Shown piece by piece: positions 1-9,275 of a stretch of 64,000 nucleotides of DNA (positions within the stretch are counted from its first letter, which is position 1; each line of letters starts with the position of its first letter). Location: assembly GCA_002480645.1 (NCBI GenBank), contig DLCN01000006.1, positions 236,002 to 300,001 on the forward strand. Direction: 5' to 3'. The position numbers were made by a program, and so were the translations under genes. The stretch is from Balneolaceae bacterium UBA7797. GTDB taxonomy: Bacteria > Bacteroidota > Rhodothermia > Balneolales > Balneolaceae. The notes under the pieces are model-generated. The model was given only the letters and a program-made list of their open reading frames with translations, made no database searches and was not told the origin of the DNA.

Positions 1-1170
1 TGTTCTGATGGTGGGGTTCATAGTCATAATGAACATTTATTTGCTTTGCTTCAGCTATGTAAAGACCACGGTATTGAAAATGTCTATGTTCATGCCTTTA
101 CAGATGGTCGTGATACTGCCCCCGAATCGGGCTTAGGTTACGCTAAACAGTTTAACGAGAAAGCGAAAGAGATCGGTGTTGGAGAATTAGCCTCGATCGT
201 TGGTCGCTATTATGCCATGGACCGCGATAATCGCTGGGAACGTGTTCAACTCGCCTACGATCTGTTAGTGAATGGTAAAGGCGAAAAATTAGATACCGCC
301 GAAGAAGCTTTTGAAGTGAGCTATGCAGATGGTGTTACCGATGAATTCATAAAACCGGTACTCCTTAACGATTCAGCTGATTCAAGGATCGACCGGGATG
401 ACTCTGTGATCTTTTATAACATCCGTGGTGACCGGGCCCGTGAGATCAGTCGTGCACTCAATGAAAAAGGGTTAAATGAATTTGAGGTAAAAGCAGACCT
501 GAATTTAAATTATGCTTGCTTTACTCAATATGATGCTACCTTCGAATTTGCACAGGTGGCCTATCCCCCTCAGGATCTCGTGAATACCCTGGGCGAATGG
601 GTCAGTAAAAAAGGTTTTAAACAATTCAGAATTGCTGAGACCGAAAAATATCCGCACGTAACTTATTTCTTTAATGGTGGAATTGAAGTACCCAACAAAG
701 GTGAGGACCGACTCGTGATCCCAAGCCCTAAAGTTGCTACTTACGATCTGCAACCGGAAATGAGCGCCCCTGAAGTTGGCGATGCACTCGTGGAAAAACT
801 TGCTGGTGAAGAATATCAGCTGGTGATCCTCAATTTTGCCAACCCCGACATGGTTGGACATACCGGCGATATGGATGCAGCCATTGCAGCTATTGAAGCC
901 GTAGACAAACAACTCAAGAGAGTAATTGAAACAGCCAACGAACATGGTTACCGATCTCTGATCATCGCTGATCACGGAAATTCTGATTGCATGATCAAAG
1001 AAGATGGAAGTCCTCATACTGCTCATACCACTGCTCCTGTACCGGCAATATTGGTTAATAACCCCGGTGTGGAAATGCATGATGGTATTCTGGCAGATGT
1101 TGCCCCGACTCTGTTAAAGATGATGGGATTGGAGCAGCCTGAAGAAATGACAGGCAAACCACTTTATTAA
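1..1170 (+). CDS. gpmI: 2,3-bisphosphoglycerate-independent phosphoglycerate mutase, 5'-truncated by the window edge
   Basis: Cytoplasmic glycolytic enzyme interconverting 3- and 2-phosphoglycerate, Mn-dependent (family knowledge). The reading frame is open from base 1; the first residues CSDGGVHSH match the conserved SDGGVHSH motif of the family, so the true start and the catalytic serine lie before the window. A TTG at 46 is only an internal Leu. The phosphatase-like C-terminal metal site is intact: NFANPDMVGHTGD (about 833-871) and IADHGNSDCM supply the Asp/His ligands. The C-terminus ends normally at TAA. No clear terminator follows before clpC. Confidence 0.95.
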   Translation, partial: CSDGGVHSHNEHLFALLQLCKDHGIENVYVHAFTDGRDTAPESGLGYAKQFNEKAKEIGVGELASIVGRYYAMDRDNRWERVQLAYDLLVNGKGEKLDTAEEAFEVSYADGVTDEFIKPVLLNDSADSRIDRDDSVIFYNIRGDRAREISRALNEKGLNEFEVKADLNLNYACFTQYDATFEFAQVAYPPQDLVNTLGEWVSKKGFKQFRIAETEKYPHVTYFFNGGIEVPNKGEDRLVIPSPKVATYDLQPEMSAPEVGDALVEKLAGEEYQLVILNFANPDMVGHTGDMDAAIAAIEAVDKQLKRVIETANEHGYRSLIIADHGNSDCMIKEDGSPHTAHTTAPVPAILVNNPGVEMHDGILADVAPTLLKMMGLEQPEEMTGKPLY

Positions 1171-1307
1171 GAGATTCGAACCCCATTTTGTTTGCATTTA
1201 CATTAGTGCTCTGCTACATTCGTAGGAGAATGAACTAAATTAATGTTTGGCTCGTTTTTTGCCCTAAAGAGCATAGAATTTTTATACAAGTTAACAGGAC
1301 TTATCAC

Positions 1308-3902
1308 ATGGAGGGTAATTTTTCAAGTAAAGTTCGTGATGTTATACAGTTTAGCAGAGAAGAAGCTCTGCGTCTTGGTCACGACTACATCGGAACTGAA
1401 CACCTGATTTTAGGAATCGTACGACTGGGTGATGGTGTAGCAGTTCGTATTTTAAAGAATCTTGACTGCGATCTTTTCAAGCTTAAAAAAACGATAGAAG
1501 ATACTGTACGAGGTACTGGAGGATCCGTTACCGTTGGTAACATCCCCCTCACCAAACAAGCTGAAAAGGTTCTGCGGATCACCTATCTCGAAGCTAAACT
1601 CTACAAGAGCGACACTATTGGTACCGAGCATTTACTATTGTCTCTGCTTCGCGACGACGAAAATATTGCTGCACAGATCTTACAGCAATTCAGCGTTTCT
1701 TACGATGCTGTTCGGGAAGAACTCGACCTGATCATCTCCGGTAAATCTCGCGATGATGTTGACGATGCTTCCGGTATAACGGCAAGTACTTCCTCACCAT
1801 CATCGAAAGGTTCACAGAGCTCAGGTAGCTCACGGGAGAAAAGAATGGACAAATCAAAAACCCCTGTACTCGATAATTTTGGTCGTGATCTGACCCAGAT
1901 GGCAGAAGAAGGCCGACTGGATCCGATCATTGGTCGGGACAAAGAAATTGAACGGGTTGCTCAGGTGCTGAGCCGACGTAAAAAGAATAATCCCGTACTT
2001 ATCGGAGAACCGGGAGTTGGTAAAACAGCGATCGCTGAAGGTCTGGCCTCAAGGATCGTTGACCGAAAAGTATCACGGGTGCTTTACGACAAACGCGTGA
2101 TCGCCTTAGATCTGGCTGCGTTGGTAGCCGGAACAAAATATCGTGGTCAATTCGAAGAACGCATGAAAGCCGTAATGAGTGAACTCGAAAAAACAGATAA
2201 TGTAATTCTGTTTATTGATGAACTACATACCATAGTTGGTGCGGGTGGCGCATCCGGTTCTCTGGATGCATCAAACATGCTTAAGCCGGCACTTGCCCGG
2301 GGTGATATTCAGGCAATTGGTGCTACTACACTTAACGAGTACCGACAGTTTATCGAGAAAGACGGAGCTCTGGAACGTAGATTCCAAAAGATCATGGTTG
2401 ATCCGACCACTCCGGAGGAAACCATTGAGATCCTGAATCAGATCAAAGGAAAGTATGAGAAACACCACAGCGTTCGGTATTCTGATGAATCGATCGAAGC
2501 TTGTGTAAAACTCACCGACCGATATGTAACGGATCATTTCCTTCCGGATAAAGCGATCGATGCCATGGATGAAGCCGGTGCACGGGTTCATCTGGCAAAT
2601 ATCACTGTTCCTAAACATATCATACAGCTCGAAGAAGAAATTGAAACCACCGGATTAGAAAAAAATTCGATGGTTAAAAAACAGCGCTTTGAAGAAGCTG
2701 CCCGACTACGCGATAAAGAAAAACGCCTGATCGAAGATCTGGAAGTGGCTCAGCGTGAATGGGAAAAAGAATCTGAAAGCATCGTTTTTGATGTGGTTGA
2801 TGATGATGTTGCTTCTGTGATCGCCATGATGAGTGGTGTTCCTGTGAATAAGATCAGCGAGAATGAAGGCCAGAAGTTGCTCAAAATGAAAGAGCAGTTA
2901 GGCAGCAAAGTGATCGGACAGGACGAAGCCATTGTGAAATTAACAAAAGCTATTCAACGTACACGGGCAGGTCTGAAAGATCCATCCAGACCAATCGGTT
3001 CGTTCATCTTCCTCGGTCCTACCGGTGTGGGTAAAACTGAAATGGCTAAAGTACTGGCAAAATATCTCTTCGATAAAGATGACACGCTCATCCGTATCGA
3101 TATGAGTGAGTACATGGAAAAATTCTCTGTTTCCAGATTGATCGGAGCACCTCCGGGTTATGTTGGATACGAAGAAGGTGGAGTACTTACCGAGAAAGTT
3201 CGACGCAAACCATATAGTGTAGTATTGCTCGACGAGATCGAAAAAGCACACCCCGATGTATTCAATATTCTGCTTCAGGTACTGGATGATGGAATACTCA
3301 CCGATAGTTTAGGACGACGTGTAGATTTTCGTAATACGATCATCATTATGACCTCTAATATTGGTGCCCGTGACATTAAAAACATGGGCAAAGGTATTGG
3401 ATTCGGTGATCCAACCGAAACGGCATTCGATTATGCTAAAATGAAATCGACCATTCAGGATGCATTGAAAAAAGTGTTCAATCCTGAATTCCTGAACCGT
3501 ATTGATGACGTCATTACCTTCAAGCCTCTTGAGAAGAAAGATATCTTCCAGATCATTGATGTTCTGAGCGAGGAGTTATTCAGTCGAATCAAAGAAGTTG
3601 GTTATACGATTGAAATGACTAAAGGTGCTAAAGACTTTATCACAGATCGTGGTTTTGATCAGAAATATGGTGCCCGACCACTTAAGCGAGCGATCCAGAA
3701 ATATATCGAAGATCCACTCGCTGAAGAGTTACTCGAAGACAAAAAAGAGCCGGGATCAACCATCAAAATAAAGATGAACAAATCCCGGGACGGTCTTGAA
3801 TTCGACTGGACCCTGGCAGAACCGAAAGAAGATACTACTTCTGAAAAAGCCAATAATTCTGAGGAAACAAAAGACGAATCAGAAGAGGCAAAAGAAGCAT
3901 AG
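1308..3902 (+). CDS. clpC: ATP-dependent Clp protease ATP-binding subunit ClpC
   Basis: AAA+ unfoldase that feeds substrates to ClpP. 864 residues, slightly longer than typical ClpC because of an acidic C-terminal tail (about 840-864, rich in Glu/Ser). Domains in order: two Clp_N repeats (about 1-145), a Ser-rich linker (about 155-180), AAA-1 with Walker A GEPGVGKT near 233, a UVR-type coiled segment (about 445-485) that marks ClpC rather than ClpB/ClpA, and AAA-2 with Walker A GPTGVGKT near 570, Walker B LLDEIEKAH and the ClpB D2-small C-terminal domain. ATG at 1308 gives the canonical N-terminus. Monocistronic in appearance, closed by a strong hairpin terminator. Confidence 0.97.
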   Translation: MEGNFSSKVRDVIQFSREEALRLGHDYIGTEHLILGIVRLGDGVAVRILKNLDCDLFKLKKTIEDTVRGTGGSVTVGNIPLTKQAEKVLRITYLEAKLYKSDTIGTEHLLLSLLRDDENIAAQILQQFSVSYDAVREELDLIISGKSRDDVDDASGITASTSSPSSKGSQSSGSSREKRMDKSKTPVLDNFGRDLTQMAEEGRLDPIIGRDKEIERVAQVLSRRKKNNPVLIGEPGVGKTAIAEGLASRIVDRKVSRVLYDKRVIALDLAALVAGTKYRGQFEERMKAVMSELEKTDNVILFIDELHTIVGAGGASGSLDASNMLKPALARGDIQAIGATTLNEYRQFIEKDGALERRFQKIMVDPTTPEETIEILNQIKGKYEKHHSVRYSDESIEACVKLTDRYVTDHFLPDKAIDAMDEAGARVHLANITVPKHIIQLEEEIETTGLEKNSMVKKQRFEEAARLRDKEKRLIEDLEVAQREWEKESESIVFDVVDDDVASVIAMMSGVPVNKISENEGQKLLKMKEQLGSKVIGQDEAIVKLTKAIQRTRAGLKDPSRPIGSFIFLGPTGVGKTEMAKVLAKYLFDKDDTLIRIDMSEYMEKFSVSRLIGAPPGYVGYEEGGVLTEKVRRKPYSVVLLDEIEKAHPDVFNILLQVLDDGILTDSLGRRVDFRNTIIIMTSNIGARDIKNMGKGIGFGDPTETAFDYAKMKSTIQDALKKVFNPEFLNRIDDVITFKPLEKKDIFQIIDVLSEELFSRIKEVGYTIEMTKGAKDFITDRGFDQKYGARPLKRAIQKYIEDPLAEELLEDKKEPGSTIKIKMNKSRDGLEFDWTLAEPKEDTTSEKANNSEETKDESEEAKEA

Positions 3903-3937
3903 GCAATAAACAATATTCAACAAGACAATATTCAAGT

Positions 3938-3968
3938 AAAAGCCCGGCTCAATGAGTCGGGCTTTTTT
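3938..3968 (+). terminator. Rho-independent terminator after clpC
   Basis: Stem AAAAGCCCG pairs with CGGGCTTTT, extended inside by CTC/GAG, followed by six T. It lies 35 bp after the clpC stop. The opposite strand also ends in four T, so it may partly serve the convergent gene at 3994-4971. Confidence 0.9.
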
Positions 3969-3993
3969 GATGAAAAAATTTCAGGGTCTCCCC

Positions 3994-4971
3994 CTAAAAC
4001 CTCACCTTCAAATTGAGATTTTTATCAAGTCCGGTAAGGGTATAGTTGCCGGTACCTGTTTTTTTCAGATCGATCACTGTTTGCCGGGTAAAGCTCCCGG
4101 ATATGCTTTCGTGCGTTAGTTTCCGCCTAGAAACACTTATGGCATGAGCTTCAACATTGGCCCATGTTGACCCTCCCGATGCACTAATTCCTAAGATAGT
4201 TTTTTCAACAGGATCGTAGGTTGCGTATCGAAGCGGCTGGTCTCCAAAACTACTGGAACTACCTACACGGTCACCGGAACGCACCTGATAAGCGGCTGCC
4301 CTACCTGTAGAAAAAATGGTAGCGTACAATCCGTTTTCCGAAAAACTAACGCCCTCCACATCCTGATCGAACGAAATAGTTTGCAAGGTGTTTCCGTAGC
4401 GATCCATAATTTCAACTTCATCATCGGTACCGGCCTTCTCAGAAACAAAGGCAATCAGTGCACCGTCCGGTGACACCACCACATTTTTTAACGCCCGATC
4501 TGCGCTATAATATAGATTAAGCGTCACTTTACTTACCTCTATACGCTGTGCTCTCGAACCGGTTTGGCCTCCGGATATCACTTTCGGATTATACACAACG
4601 ATCGTTTTACCATTCGGGTCCATGGCCAATTCCGAAATCGCTTCACCACCTGCGCTTTGTGTACTGTTGGAAACTGAATGCGCCACCCTTCCATAACTAT
4701 TGAAAATGAGAAAATTGGCAATATTCTCGCGTACTACAAATCCTCCATTATCAAGAGGGTAAACATCAAAAGATTCATCTCCTTCTGCCGGCATATTGTA
4801 CTTTGTACTCAACACTGTTTGTCCATCACCATCCATGATCTCAATATTAGTACCAACTAAAGATGCCGAATAAGTTTTCACTTCAGATGTACTCGTTGAT
4901 ACTGAAATACTTTGAGCCTTAACCGGGGTTAGTAAACCTAAAATGAACAAAATGAATAGGGATCGCTTCAT
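3994..4971 (-). CDS. secreted beta-propeller-like protein of unknown function
   Basis: 325 residues from the ATG at 4971. The frame extends to 5034, but the inner ATG gives a clean signal peptide (MKRSLFILFILGLLTPVKAQ), so it is preferred. The mature part is rich in short beta-strand repeats of the type VSPDGALIAFVSEK, GLYATIFSTGRA and DPVEKTILGISASG, as in WD40/TolB-like propellers. No catalytic motif is seen. Probably a periplasmic or surface protein. It converges on clpC and is divergent from the sugar epimerase unit. Function not recognised. Confidence 0.75.
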   Translation of the reverse strand: MKRSLFILFILGLLTPVKAQSISVSTSTSEVKTYSASLVGTNIEIMDGDGQTVLSTKYNMPAEGDESFDVYPLDNGGFVVRENIANFLIFNSYGRVAHSVSNSTQSAGGEAISELAMDPNGKTIVVYNPKVISGGQTGSRAQRIEVSKVTLNLYYSADRALKNVVVSPDGALIAFVSEKAGTDDEVEIMDRYGNTLQTISFDQDVEGVSFSENGLYATIFSTGRAAAYQVRSGDRVGSSSSFGDQPLRYATYDPVEKTILGISASGGSTWANVEAHAISVSRRKLTHESISGSFTRQTVIDLKKTGTGNYTLTGLDKNLNLKVRF

Positions 4972-5118
4972 AAAAATGCTTTTCTTTAAAAATTGCACCG
5001 CAAAGAACGGGATTTCCTGATAAAAGTGCCTCAAAATAACGGCCTTTTTTTAAAGAATGGTTATCTTCAGGCAAAATGACAAATATTTATCTGCATTATG
5101 GTTAATAGCTTACTTTGA

Positions 5119-5126
5119 TATCTTTG
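5119..5126 (+). promoter_or_regulatory. putative Bacteroidota-type -7 element for the epimerase/GT4 unit
   Basis: TATCTTTG matches the TAnnTTTG -7 consensus of Bacteroidota primary sigma factor and lies 41 bp before the ATG at 5167. No good TTG -33 partner is present at the usual distance, so support is moderate. Confidence 0.4.
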
Positions 5127-5166
5127 ATGGTGCAGGTAATTCAAAATAAATTGGAATAAAACATCT

Positions 5167-6210
5167 ATGGCTTTTCATCTGATCACCGGAGGTTGCGGAT
5201 TTGTAGGACGCAATTTTGTTAAACGACTTTATAACACCACTAACGATACGATCATCTTTATCGACGACTTGTCGGTGGGAACCCATCCATCAACCTGGTT
5301 ACCTGAAAACACACCATCGCGTAAAGCTGGCGGATTAGAGTATTTCGGAGATGATGAGCGTATGATCTTTATACACAAAGATGTTCGTATTATTCTGGAA
5401 GGTCTCTTACAGGATCCTGATTACTTCAATTCTACGTTCGGGCTTGAGATCGGACAGTTTAATGATGTATTCCATTTTGCTGCTATTGTTGGAGGGAGAG
5501 CCACCATTGATGGCGACCCTATGAAAGTAGCTTTAGACCTCGCAATCGACGCTACATTCTTTAAGTGGATCTGCGAGCATAAACCAAAACGGGTTCTTTA
5601 TCCAAGTTCAAGTGCTGCTTATCCGACCGATCTTCAAACTGAATCGGATGCCATTGCTCTGAGTGAGAGCGACATCAACTTCAAAAAAATGGGACAACCG
5701 GATATGACCTACGGCTGGACCAAGCTAACCGGTGAATATCTCGCTTCGATCGCTGCAGAGTATTACGGGATCTCCGTTACGTGTATCCGTCCATTCTCCG
5801 GTTATGGCGAAGATCAGGATCTGAGTTATCCTGTTCCGGCAATTGCCAGACGGGCGGCATTAAAAGAGGATCCATTTGAAGTATGGGGTTCCGGCAAACA
5901 AGGTCGCGATTTTGTCCACATCGATGATGTTATCGACTGTTCGTTACTCGCCATGGATCACATTAAAGACGGAACGGCTATTAATATTGGTAGCGGAAGA
6001 CTTACCTCTTTTCTTGACCTTATTAAAGTATTTGGTTCCTTCGCCGGGTACGAACCAACCATCAAACCTTTGCTTGATAAACCGGTTGGAGTACACTCAC
6101 GGTATGCCAATATGGATTTTGTAACCGAAAAACTTGGCTGGAAACCGAAGATCTCTCTGGAAGAGGGAATGCGTCGGGTTTATGATGTAGCCGTTGAAAA
6201 ATACGCCTGA
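5167..6210 (+). CDS. NAD(P)-dependent nucleotide-sugar epimerase/dehydratase
   Basis: 347-residue extended SDR. Rossmann motif TGGCGFVG at 7-14, SSSAAYP near 145 (catalytic Ser region) and YGWTK near 182 (Tyr-x3-Lys). The C-terminal half has the substrate-binding features of NDP-sugar epimerases (IRPFSGYGE, GRDFVHIDD, INIGSG). It probably acts on a nucleotide sugar such as UDP- or GDP-hexose; the exact substrate cannot be read. Two bases separate it from the downstream glycosyltransferase, so the two are probably one transcript making and using a sugar donor for a surface glycan. Confidence 0.88.
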   Translation: MAFHLITGGCGFVGRNFVKRLYNTTNDTIIFIDDLSVGTHPSTWLPENTPSRKAGGLEYFGDDERMIFIHKDVRIILEGLLQDPDYFNSTFGLEIGQFNDVFHFAAIVGGRATIDGDPMKVALDLAIDATFFKWICEHKPKRVLYPSSSAAYPTDLQTESDAIALSESDINFKKMGQPDMTYGWTKLTGEYLASIAAEYYGISVTCIRPFSGYGEDQDLSYPVPAIARRAALKEDPFEVWGSGKQGRDFVHIDDVIDCSLLAMDHIKDGTAINIGSGRLTSFLDLIKVFGSFAGYEPTIKPLLDKPVGVHSRYANMDFVTEKLGWKPKISLEEGMRRVYDVAVEKYA

Positions 6211-6212
6211 TC

Positions 6213-7478
6213 ATGGCTAAAATCGTTTGTTTTGGTCCCGGTCCGCGTTTCAAAGGCGGGATCTCCAATTACAATACTTCACTTGCAAAAACACTGGATA
6301 AAGATCCGGATAATGAAGTTCATATCGTTTCCTGGACCAATCAATATCCCTCTATCATCCCCCGGGAATTTGTAGATAAGTCAAGCCGATCTGATTTTCT
6401 GGAAGGAACCAACATTCAGGTTAAGTACATCACCAACTATAATAATCCACTCAGCTGGACGGCCACTGCCAAATACATCAAATCGCTGAATCCGGATAAG
6501 GTGATATTTCAATGGGCTATTTCCATTCAGGGATTACCGATGGGAAAGATCGCAAAGTGGTTGAAAAAATATTCTGATGCTGAGATCATTTTCGATCTGC
6601 ATTTTGTGATTCAGAAAGAAGGTAGTACGGTGGATGAAACCTTTACCAAAATGGGGATCAAACACGCGGATACGTACATTGCTCATGCCTACAAAACAGT
6701 TGATGAGCTCAAGACGCTGTATCCCGGACGTGATTTTGAAGTTAACGAGACCGGTGAACGAAGTAACTCGAAGACTACGGTGATCAAATTATTTCACCCG
6801 GTGTATGATCTCTATCAGCCCGACCCCGATTTTGATGTGGATGCTTTTAAAAAGTCGCTGGGCTTAAAAGAACATGTATTCCTGTATTTCGGTTTCATAC
6901 GCAAGTACAAGGGACTCCATAACGCTATTCATGCGTTCAAAAAAGTAACCGGGCAAAGAGATGATGTCTCCTTTTTGATCTGCGGAGAAGAATTCTGGGC
7001 TACGCTGGATACGAGTAAACTATCCACTAAGATAAAACGCGGAATATTCGGAGTTGCTCAAAAACTCTTGCTCAAGAATAAAGAAAGTGAACAAGATTAC
7101 CGGCCTCTGTCGCTTGTGGATGAACTTGGATTAGGCGATTCAGCCGTGGTGAAAAACGAATTCATCCCAAATGAAGACGTACATAAATACTTTCAGGCGG
7201 CGGATTGCAGTATCCTTTATTATTTAACGGCAACTCCTTCGGGGGTGGAATCACTTACTTATAATTTTGAACTCCCTATACTGGCGACTCGTGTGGGACA
7301 TTTCCCTGAAACCATCGAAGACGGATTTAACGGTTATCTCGCAGAACCGGAAGATATTGACTCCATGGCGGAACAGATGATCCGTTTTCTTGATCATCCT
7401 CTGCCGGGTGAAAATGTTCGGGAATCGGCTAAAGAAATGAGCTGGGATAATTATGTAAAGGCGATCCTTCACGACTAA
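6213..7478 (+). CDS. glycosyltransferase, GT4/GT-B family
   Basis: 421 residues. N-terminal domain opens with VCFGPGPRFKGGISNYN, a typical Gly-rich acceptor loop; the C-terminal donor domain contains FGFIRKYKG, an E-x7-E-like region in TPSGVESLTYNFELPILA and the closing FNGYLAEPEDID. This is the GT-B retaining glycosyltransferase pattern. Cytoplasmic, no signal peptide or membrane segment. It starts 2 bp after the epimerase stop, so it is translationally linked. Acceptor unknown. After its stop, the next element is the tRNA-Pro promoter. Confidence 0.87.
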   Translation: MAKIVCFGPGPRFKGGISNYNTSLAKTLDKDPDNEVHIVSWTNQYPSIIPREFVDKSSRSDFLEGTNIQVKYITNYNNPLSWTATAKYIKSLNPDKVIFQWAISIQGLPMGKIAKWLKKYSDAEIIFDLHFVIQKEGSTVDETFTKMGIKHADTYIAHAYKTVDELKTLYPGRDFEVNETGERSNSKTTVIKLFHPVYDLYQPDPDFDVDAFKKSLGLKEHVFLYFGFIRKYKGLHNAIHAFKKVTGQRDDVSFLICGEEFWATLDTSKLSTKIKRGIFGVAQKLLLKNKESEQDYRPLSLVDELGLGDSAVVKNEFIPNEDVHKYFQAADCSILYYLTATPSGVESLTYNFELPILATRVGHFPETIEDGFNGYLAEPEDIDSMAEQMIRFLDHPLPGENVRESAKEMSWDNYVKAILHD

Positions 7479-7505
7479 TATTTTTCAGAAAAATTGATAG
7501 TTTTC

Positions 7506-7537
7506 TTGGCAAAGAAATAACAAATCCCTTATCTTTG
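7506..7537 (+). promoter_or_regulatory. Bacteroidota-type promoter for the tRNA-Pro/tRNA-Arg unit
   Basis: TTG at 7506-7508 (-33) and TATCTTTG at 7530-7537 (-7, exact TAnnTTTG), separated by 21 bp, followed 16 bp later by the mature 5' end of tRNA-Pro. This is the best promoter match in the window and supports the Bacteroidota-like sigma assignment. Confidence 0.65.
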
Positions 7538-7553
7538 AAGTCTTGAAAAAAAC

Positions 7554-7630
7554 CGGGGAGTGGCGCAGTCCGGTAGCGCATCCGCTTTGGGAGCGGAGGG
7601 TCGCAAGTTCAAATCTTGTCTCCCCGACCA
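7554..7630 (+). tRNA. tRNA-Pro (anticodon TGG)
   Basis: Complete cloverleaf: acceptor CGGGGAG/CTCCCCG, anticodon stem TCCGC/GCGGA around loop TTTGGGA, T-loop TTCAAAT, with the CCA end encoded at 7628-7630. Confidence 0.95.
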
Positions 7631-7632
7631 TT

Positions 7633-7697
7633 AAATTCCAAAACTCAAATTTTCAAATTTCAAAGAGCGCTTTGAGTTTGTTGGGTTTTGGAATTTT
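7633..7697 (+). repeat. 65-bp imperfect inverted repeat between two tRNA genes
   Basis: Outer arms AAATTCCAAAAC (7633-7644) and GTTTTGGAATTT (7685-7696) are perfect complements; an inner hairpin CAAAG/CTTTG (7661-7674) lies at the centre. The 3' arm runs into a T-rich stretch, so it could terminate or process the tRNA-Pro transcript. It contains no gene. Confidence 0.7.
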
Positions 7698-7717
7698 CTT
7701 TTTAAGTTTCAGAACAG

Positions 7718-7791
7718 GCGCCCATAGCTCAACTGGATAGAGCAATTGCCTTCTAAGCAATAGGTTTCAGGTTCGAGTCCTGATGGGCGTA
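7718..7791 (+). tRNA. tRNA-Arg (anticodon TCT)
   Basis: Acceptor GCGCCCA/TGGGCGT (first pair G-T), anticodon stem ATTGC/GCAAT around loop CTTCTAA, T-arm TCAGG/CCTGA with loop TTCGAGT. CCA is not encoded. A terminator hairpin follows after 3 bp. Confidence 0.93.
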
Positions 7792-7794
7792 CTT

Positions 7795-7836
7795 AAAGCC
7801 TATATAAGTTAATGATTTATATAGGCTTTTATTTTT
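7795..7836 (+). terminator. Rho-independent terminator after tRNA-Arg
   Basis: Thirteen-bp stem AAAGCCTATATAA/TTATATAGGCTTT with a short loop, followed by TATTTTT. It closes the tRNA-Pro/tRNA-Arg transcript. Confidence 0.85.
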
Positions 7837-7874
7837 GAGTGAAATGTAAGTAAAACATAACACTCAAGATTACC

Positions 7875-8385
7875 CTACTGTACATTCTGACCTAAAATGA
7901 AAGAAACTAATTTCTTCGTTGGCTTCTTAGTCTTTTCAGGTTTCTTTTTCAATGGCTCAACATCTTTAATATCACATAAGTGACCTCCACTCTCATCGCT
8001 CTCTCGGAGATTTCTCAGTAAATGAGTACCTCAACCAAATGCAATCCCGATGATTCTCTATTCTTAACCGATCAGTACATTGGGAAGAGGTCAGGATAGT
8101 CCAAATGTACCCTGGTATTAAACACTTCCTGTTTTATTAGTCAAATCATAGTATCTGAATGGCGTACACACATCACACTTCCATTCATTTCAATATCTGA
8201 CCCCTCCGGTACAAGTCCGGTATCCCTTCGGTATAACTCCAGTGCAAGTATATACAAAAAAGAACAACGGCCGGTCAAATAGCGGCGGGATAATGACGGG
8301 ATATCAGAGCTGTAAAGGAATGCTTCTGCAATTAGTCGGACGGCACTTTGTTATAGAGCTTCCTTTCAGGAAGTACTAATTTCAT
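7875..8385 (-). pseudogene. decayed gene remnant of unknown family
   Basis: The 570 bp between the tRNA-Arg terminator and the YhhN gene hold no intact gene, but the minus strand carries protein-like pieces in different frames. From an ATG at 8385, 17 codons begin MKLVLPERKLYNKVPSD and stop. A second open stretch (about 8141-8355) includes RYLTGRCSFLYILALELYRR. A third (7875-8030) ends in a Lys/Pro-rich tail, PLKKKPEKTKKPTKKL, at a TAG. Stops and frame shifts separate them, which fits a decaying gene of roughly 170 codons placed 20 bp after the YhhN gene. I do not recognise the family; it could also be non-coding sequence with chance frames. Confidence 0.35.
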
Positions 8386-8405
8386 TATTCATTCTTAATT
8401 CCTGA

Positions 8406-9083
8406 TCAGCCATTACTTTCCGGCAAAGCACTGAATACTGCACTTTTCTTCATCACTGCATAGGTTACGGCAATATGAGCCATGTAATAAGTTGGAAGGA
8501 TCAGAAAGCCGACCTCTGCAATGCCTACAAATTCTTTGATGGATATAATCGTATCAGAAAACAAGACCAGAAAGATCCCGAAAATATAGGCGGCTGCGGC
8601 CTCTCTGTTCCCCCTGAATCCGACTGCAATTCCAAAGGACAAACAAGAGATCAACAAATAAATAAGAACGGCCACATTAAGCACCATTTCATCGATCGCA
8701 GGAAATAAAACCAATGCATAATACATCAAAAATACAGCCGTGAATATAGCTGTAAATTTCTTTTTCATAGTCCCATTTGCCAATGCATAACTCAGATATC
8801 CGATATGAGCCACAAAGAATAATCCAATTCCAATCACAAAACGGTCGGTCTGACCATTTCTGGTAGATAGAAACCAATCACCGGCAATAGAAAACACGAA
8901 AGCCATGATCACAAACCAAATGTCATTCGGCTTTTTATTCTCCTTAAAATAGATGTACAGAGACATCAGAATTCCGAATCCGGCAGTCCCCGACTTAAAG
9001 AAAAAACCATAATCGAGATAGCCGAATATACCCAGAATGGACGGGACCAGTAATACACTGTATATCTTCTTGTTTGTACTCAT
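8406..9083 (-). CDS. YhhN/TMEM86-family membrane protein (lysoplasmalogenase-like)
   Basis: 225 residues from the ATG at 9083, which has GGAG just upstream; a TTG nine bases earlier (9092) is less likely. Seven or eight hydrophobic segments. Family hallmarks are present: SIAGDWFLS, LFFVAHIGY, FLVLFSDTI and LPTYYMAH, the conserved polar/His residues of the YhhN family. Animal members cleave the vinyl-ether of lysoplasmalogens; bacterial members are mostly uncharacterised, so the reaction is inferred. Inner-membrane location. Confidence 0.8.
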   Translation of the reverse strand: MSTNKKIYSVLLVPSILGIFGYLDYGFFFKSGTAGFGILMSLYIYFKENKKPNDIWFVIMAFVFSIAGDWFLSTRNGQTDRFVIGIGLFFVAHIGYLSYALANGTMKKKFTAIFTAVFLMYYALVLFPAIDEMVLNVAVLIYLLISCLSFGIAVGFRGNREAAAAYIFGIFLVLFSDTIISIKEFVGIAEVGFLILPTYYMAHIAVTYAVMKKSAVFSALPESNG

Positions 9084-9275
9084 AGACTCCAACTATTTTA
9101 AGTTCACTAATACGATTTTTTTCTGTGCAAGACCTACTCTAACTCATGCCTATTATTGAGATATGAATATGATAGAGAAACCGGCTCAAATATTTCTCAT
9201 TAATTTATAAAAAACAGGTTTACAATTTTTGGGTAAAATCGTAACTTTGGTTTCTGTAGAATTTCCGACCTGATA

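Noticed and set aside
505..1080. Long minus-strand frame antisense to gpmI, and similar frames antisense to clpC, the 1163-residue protein and fumC
   Set aside because: Shadows of strongly conserved genes on the other strand; composition does not look like a natural protein.
7543..7740. Open frame on the plus strand spanning tRNA-Pro and part of tRNA-Arg
   Set aside because: It reads through mature tRNA sequence and the inverted repeat; no ribosome site or protein family.
9092..9092. Upstream TTG starts for the YhhN gene (9092), the GH-like gene (9971) and the SGNH gene (27229)
   Set aside because: In each case an ATG a few codons later gives a better leader or membrane segment and start context.
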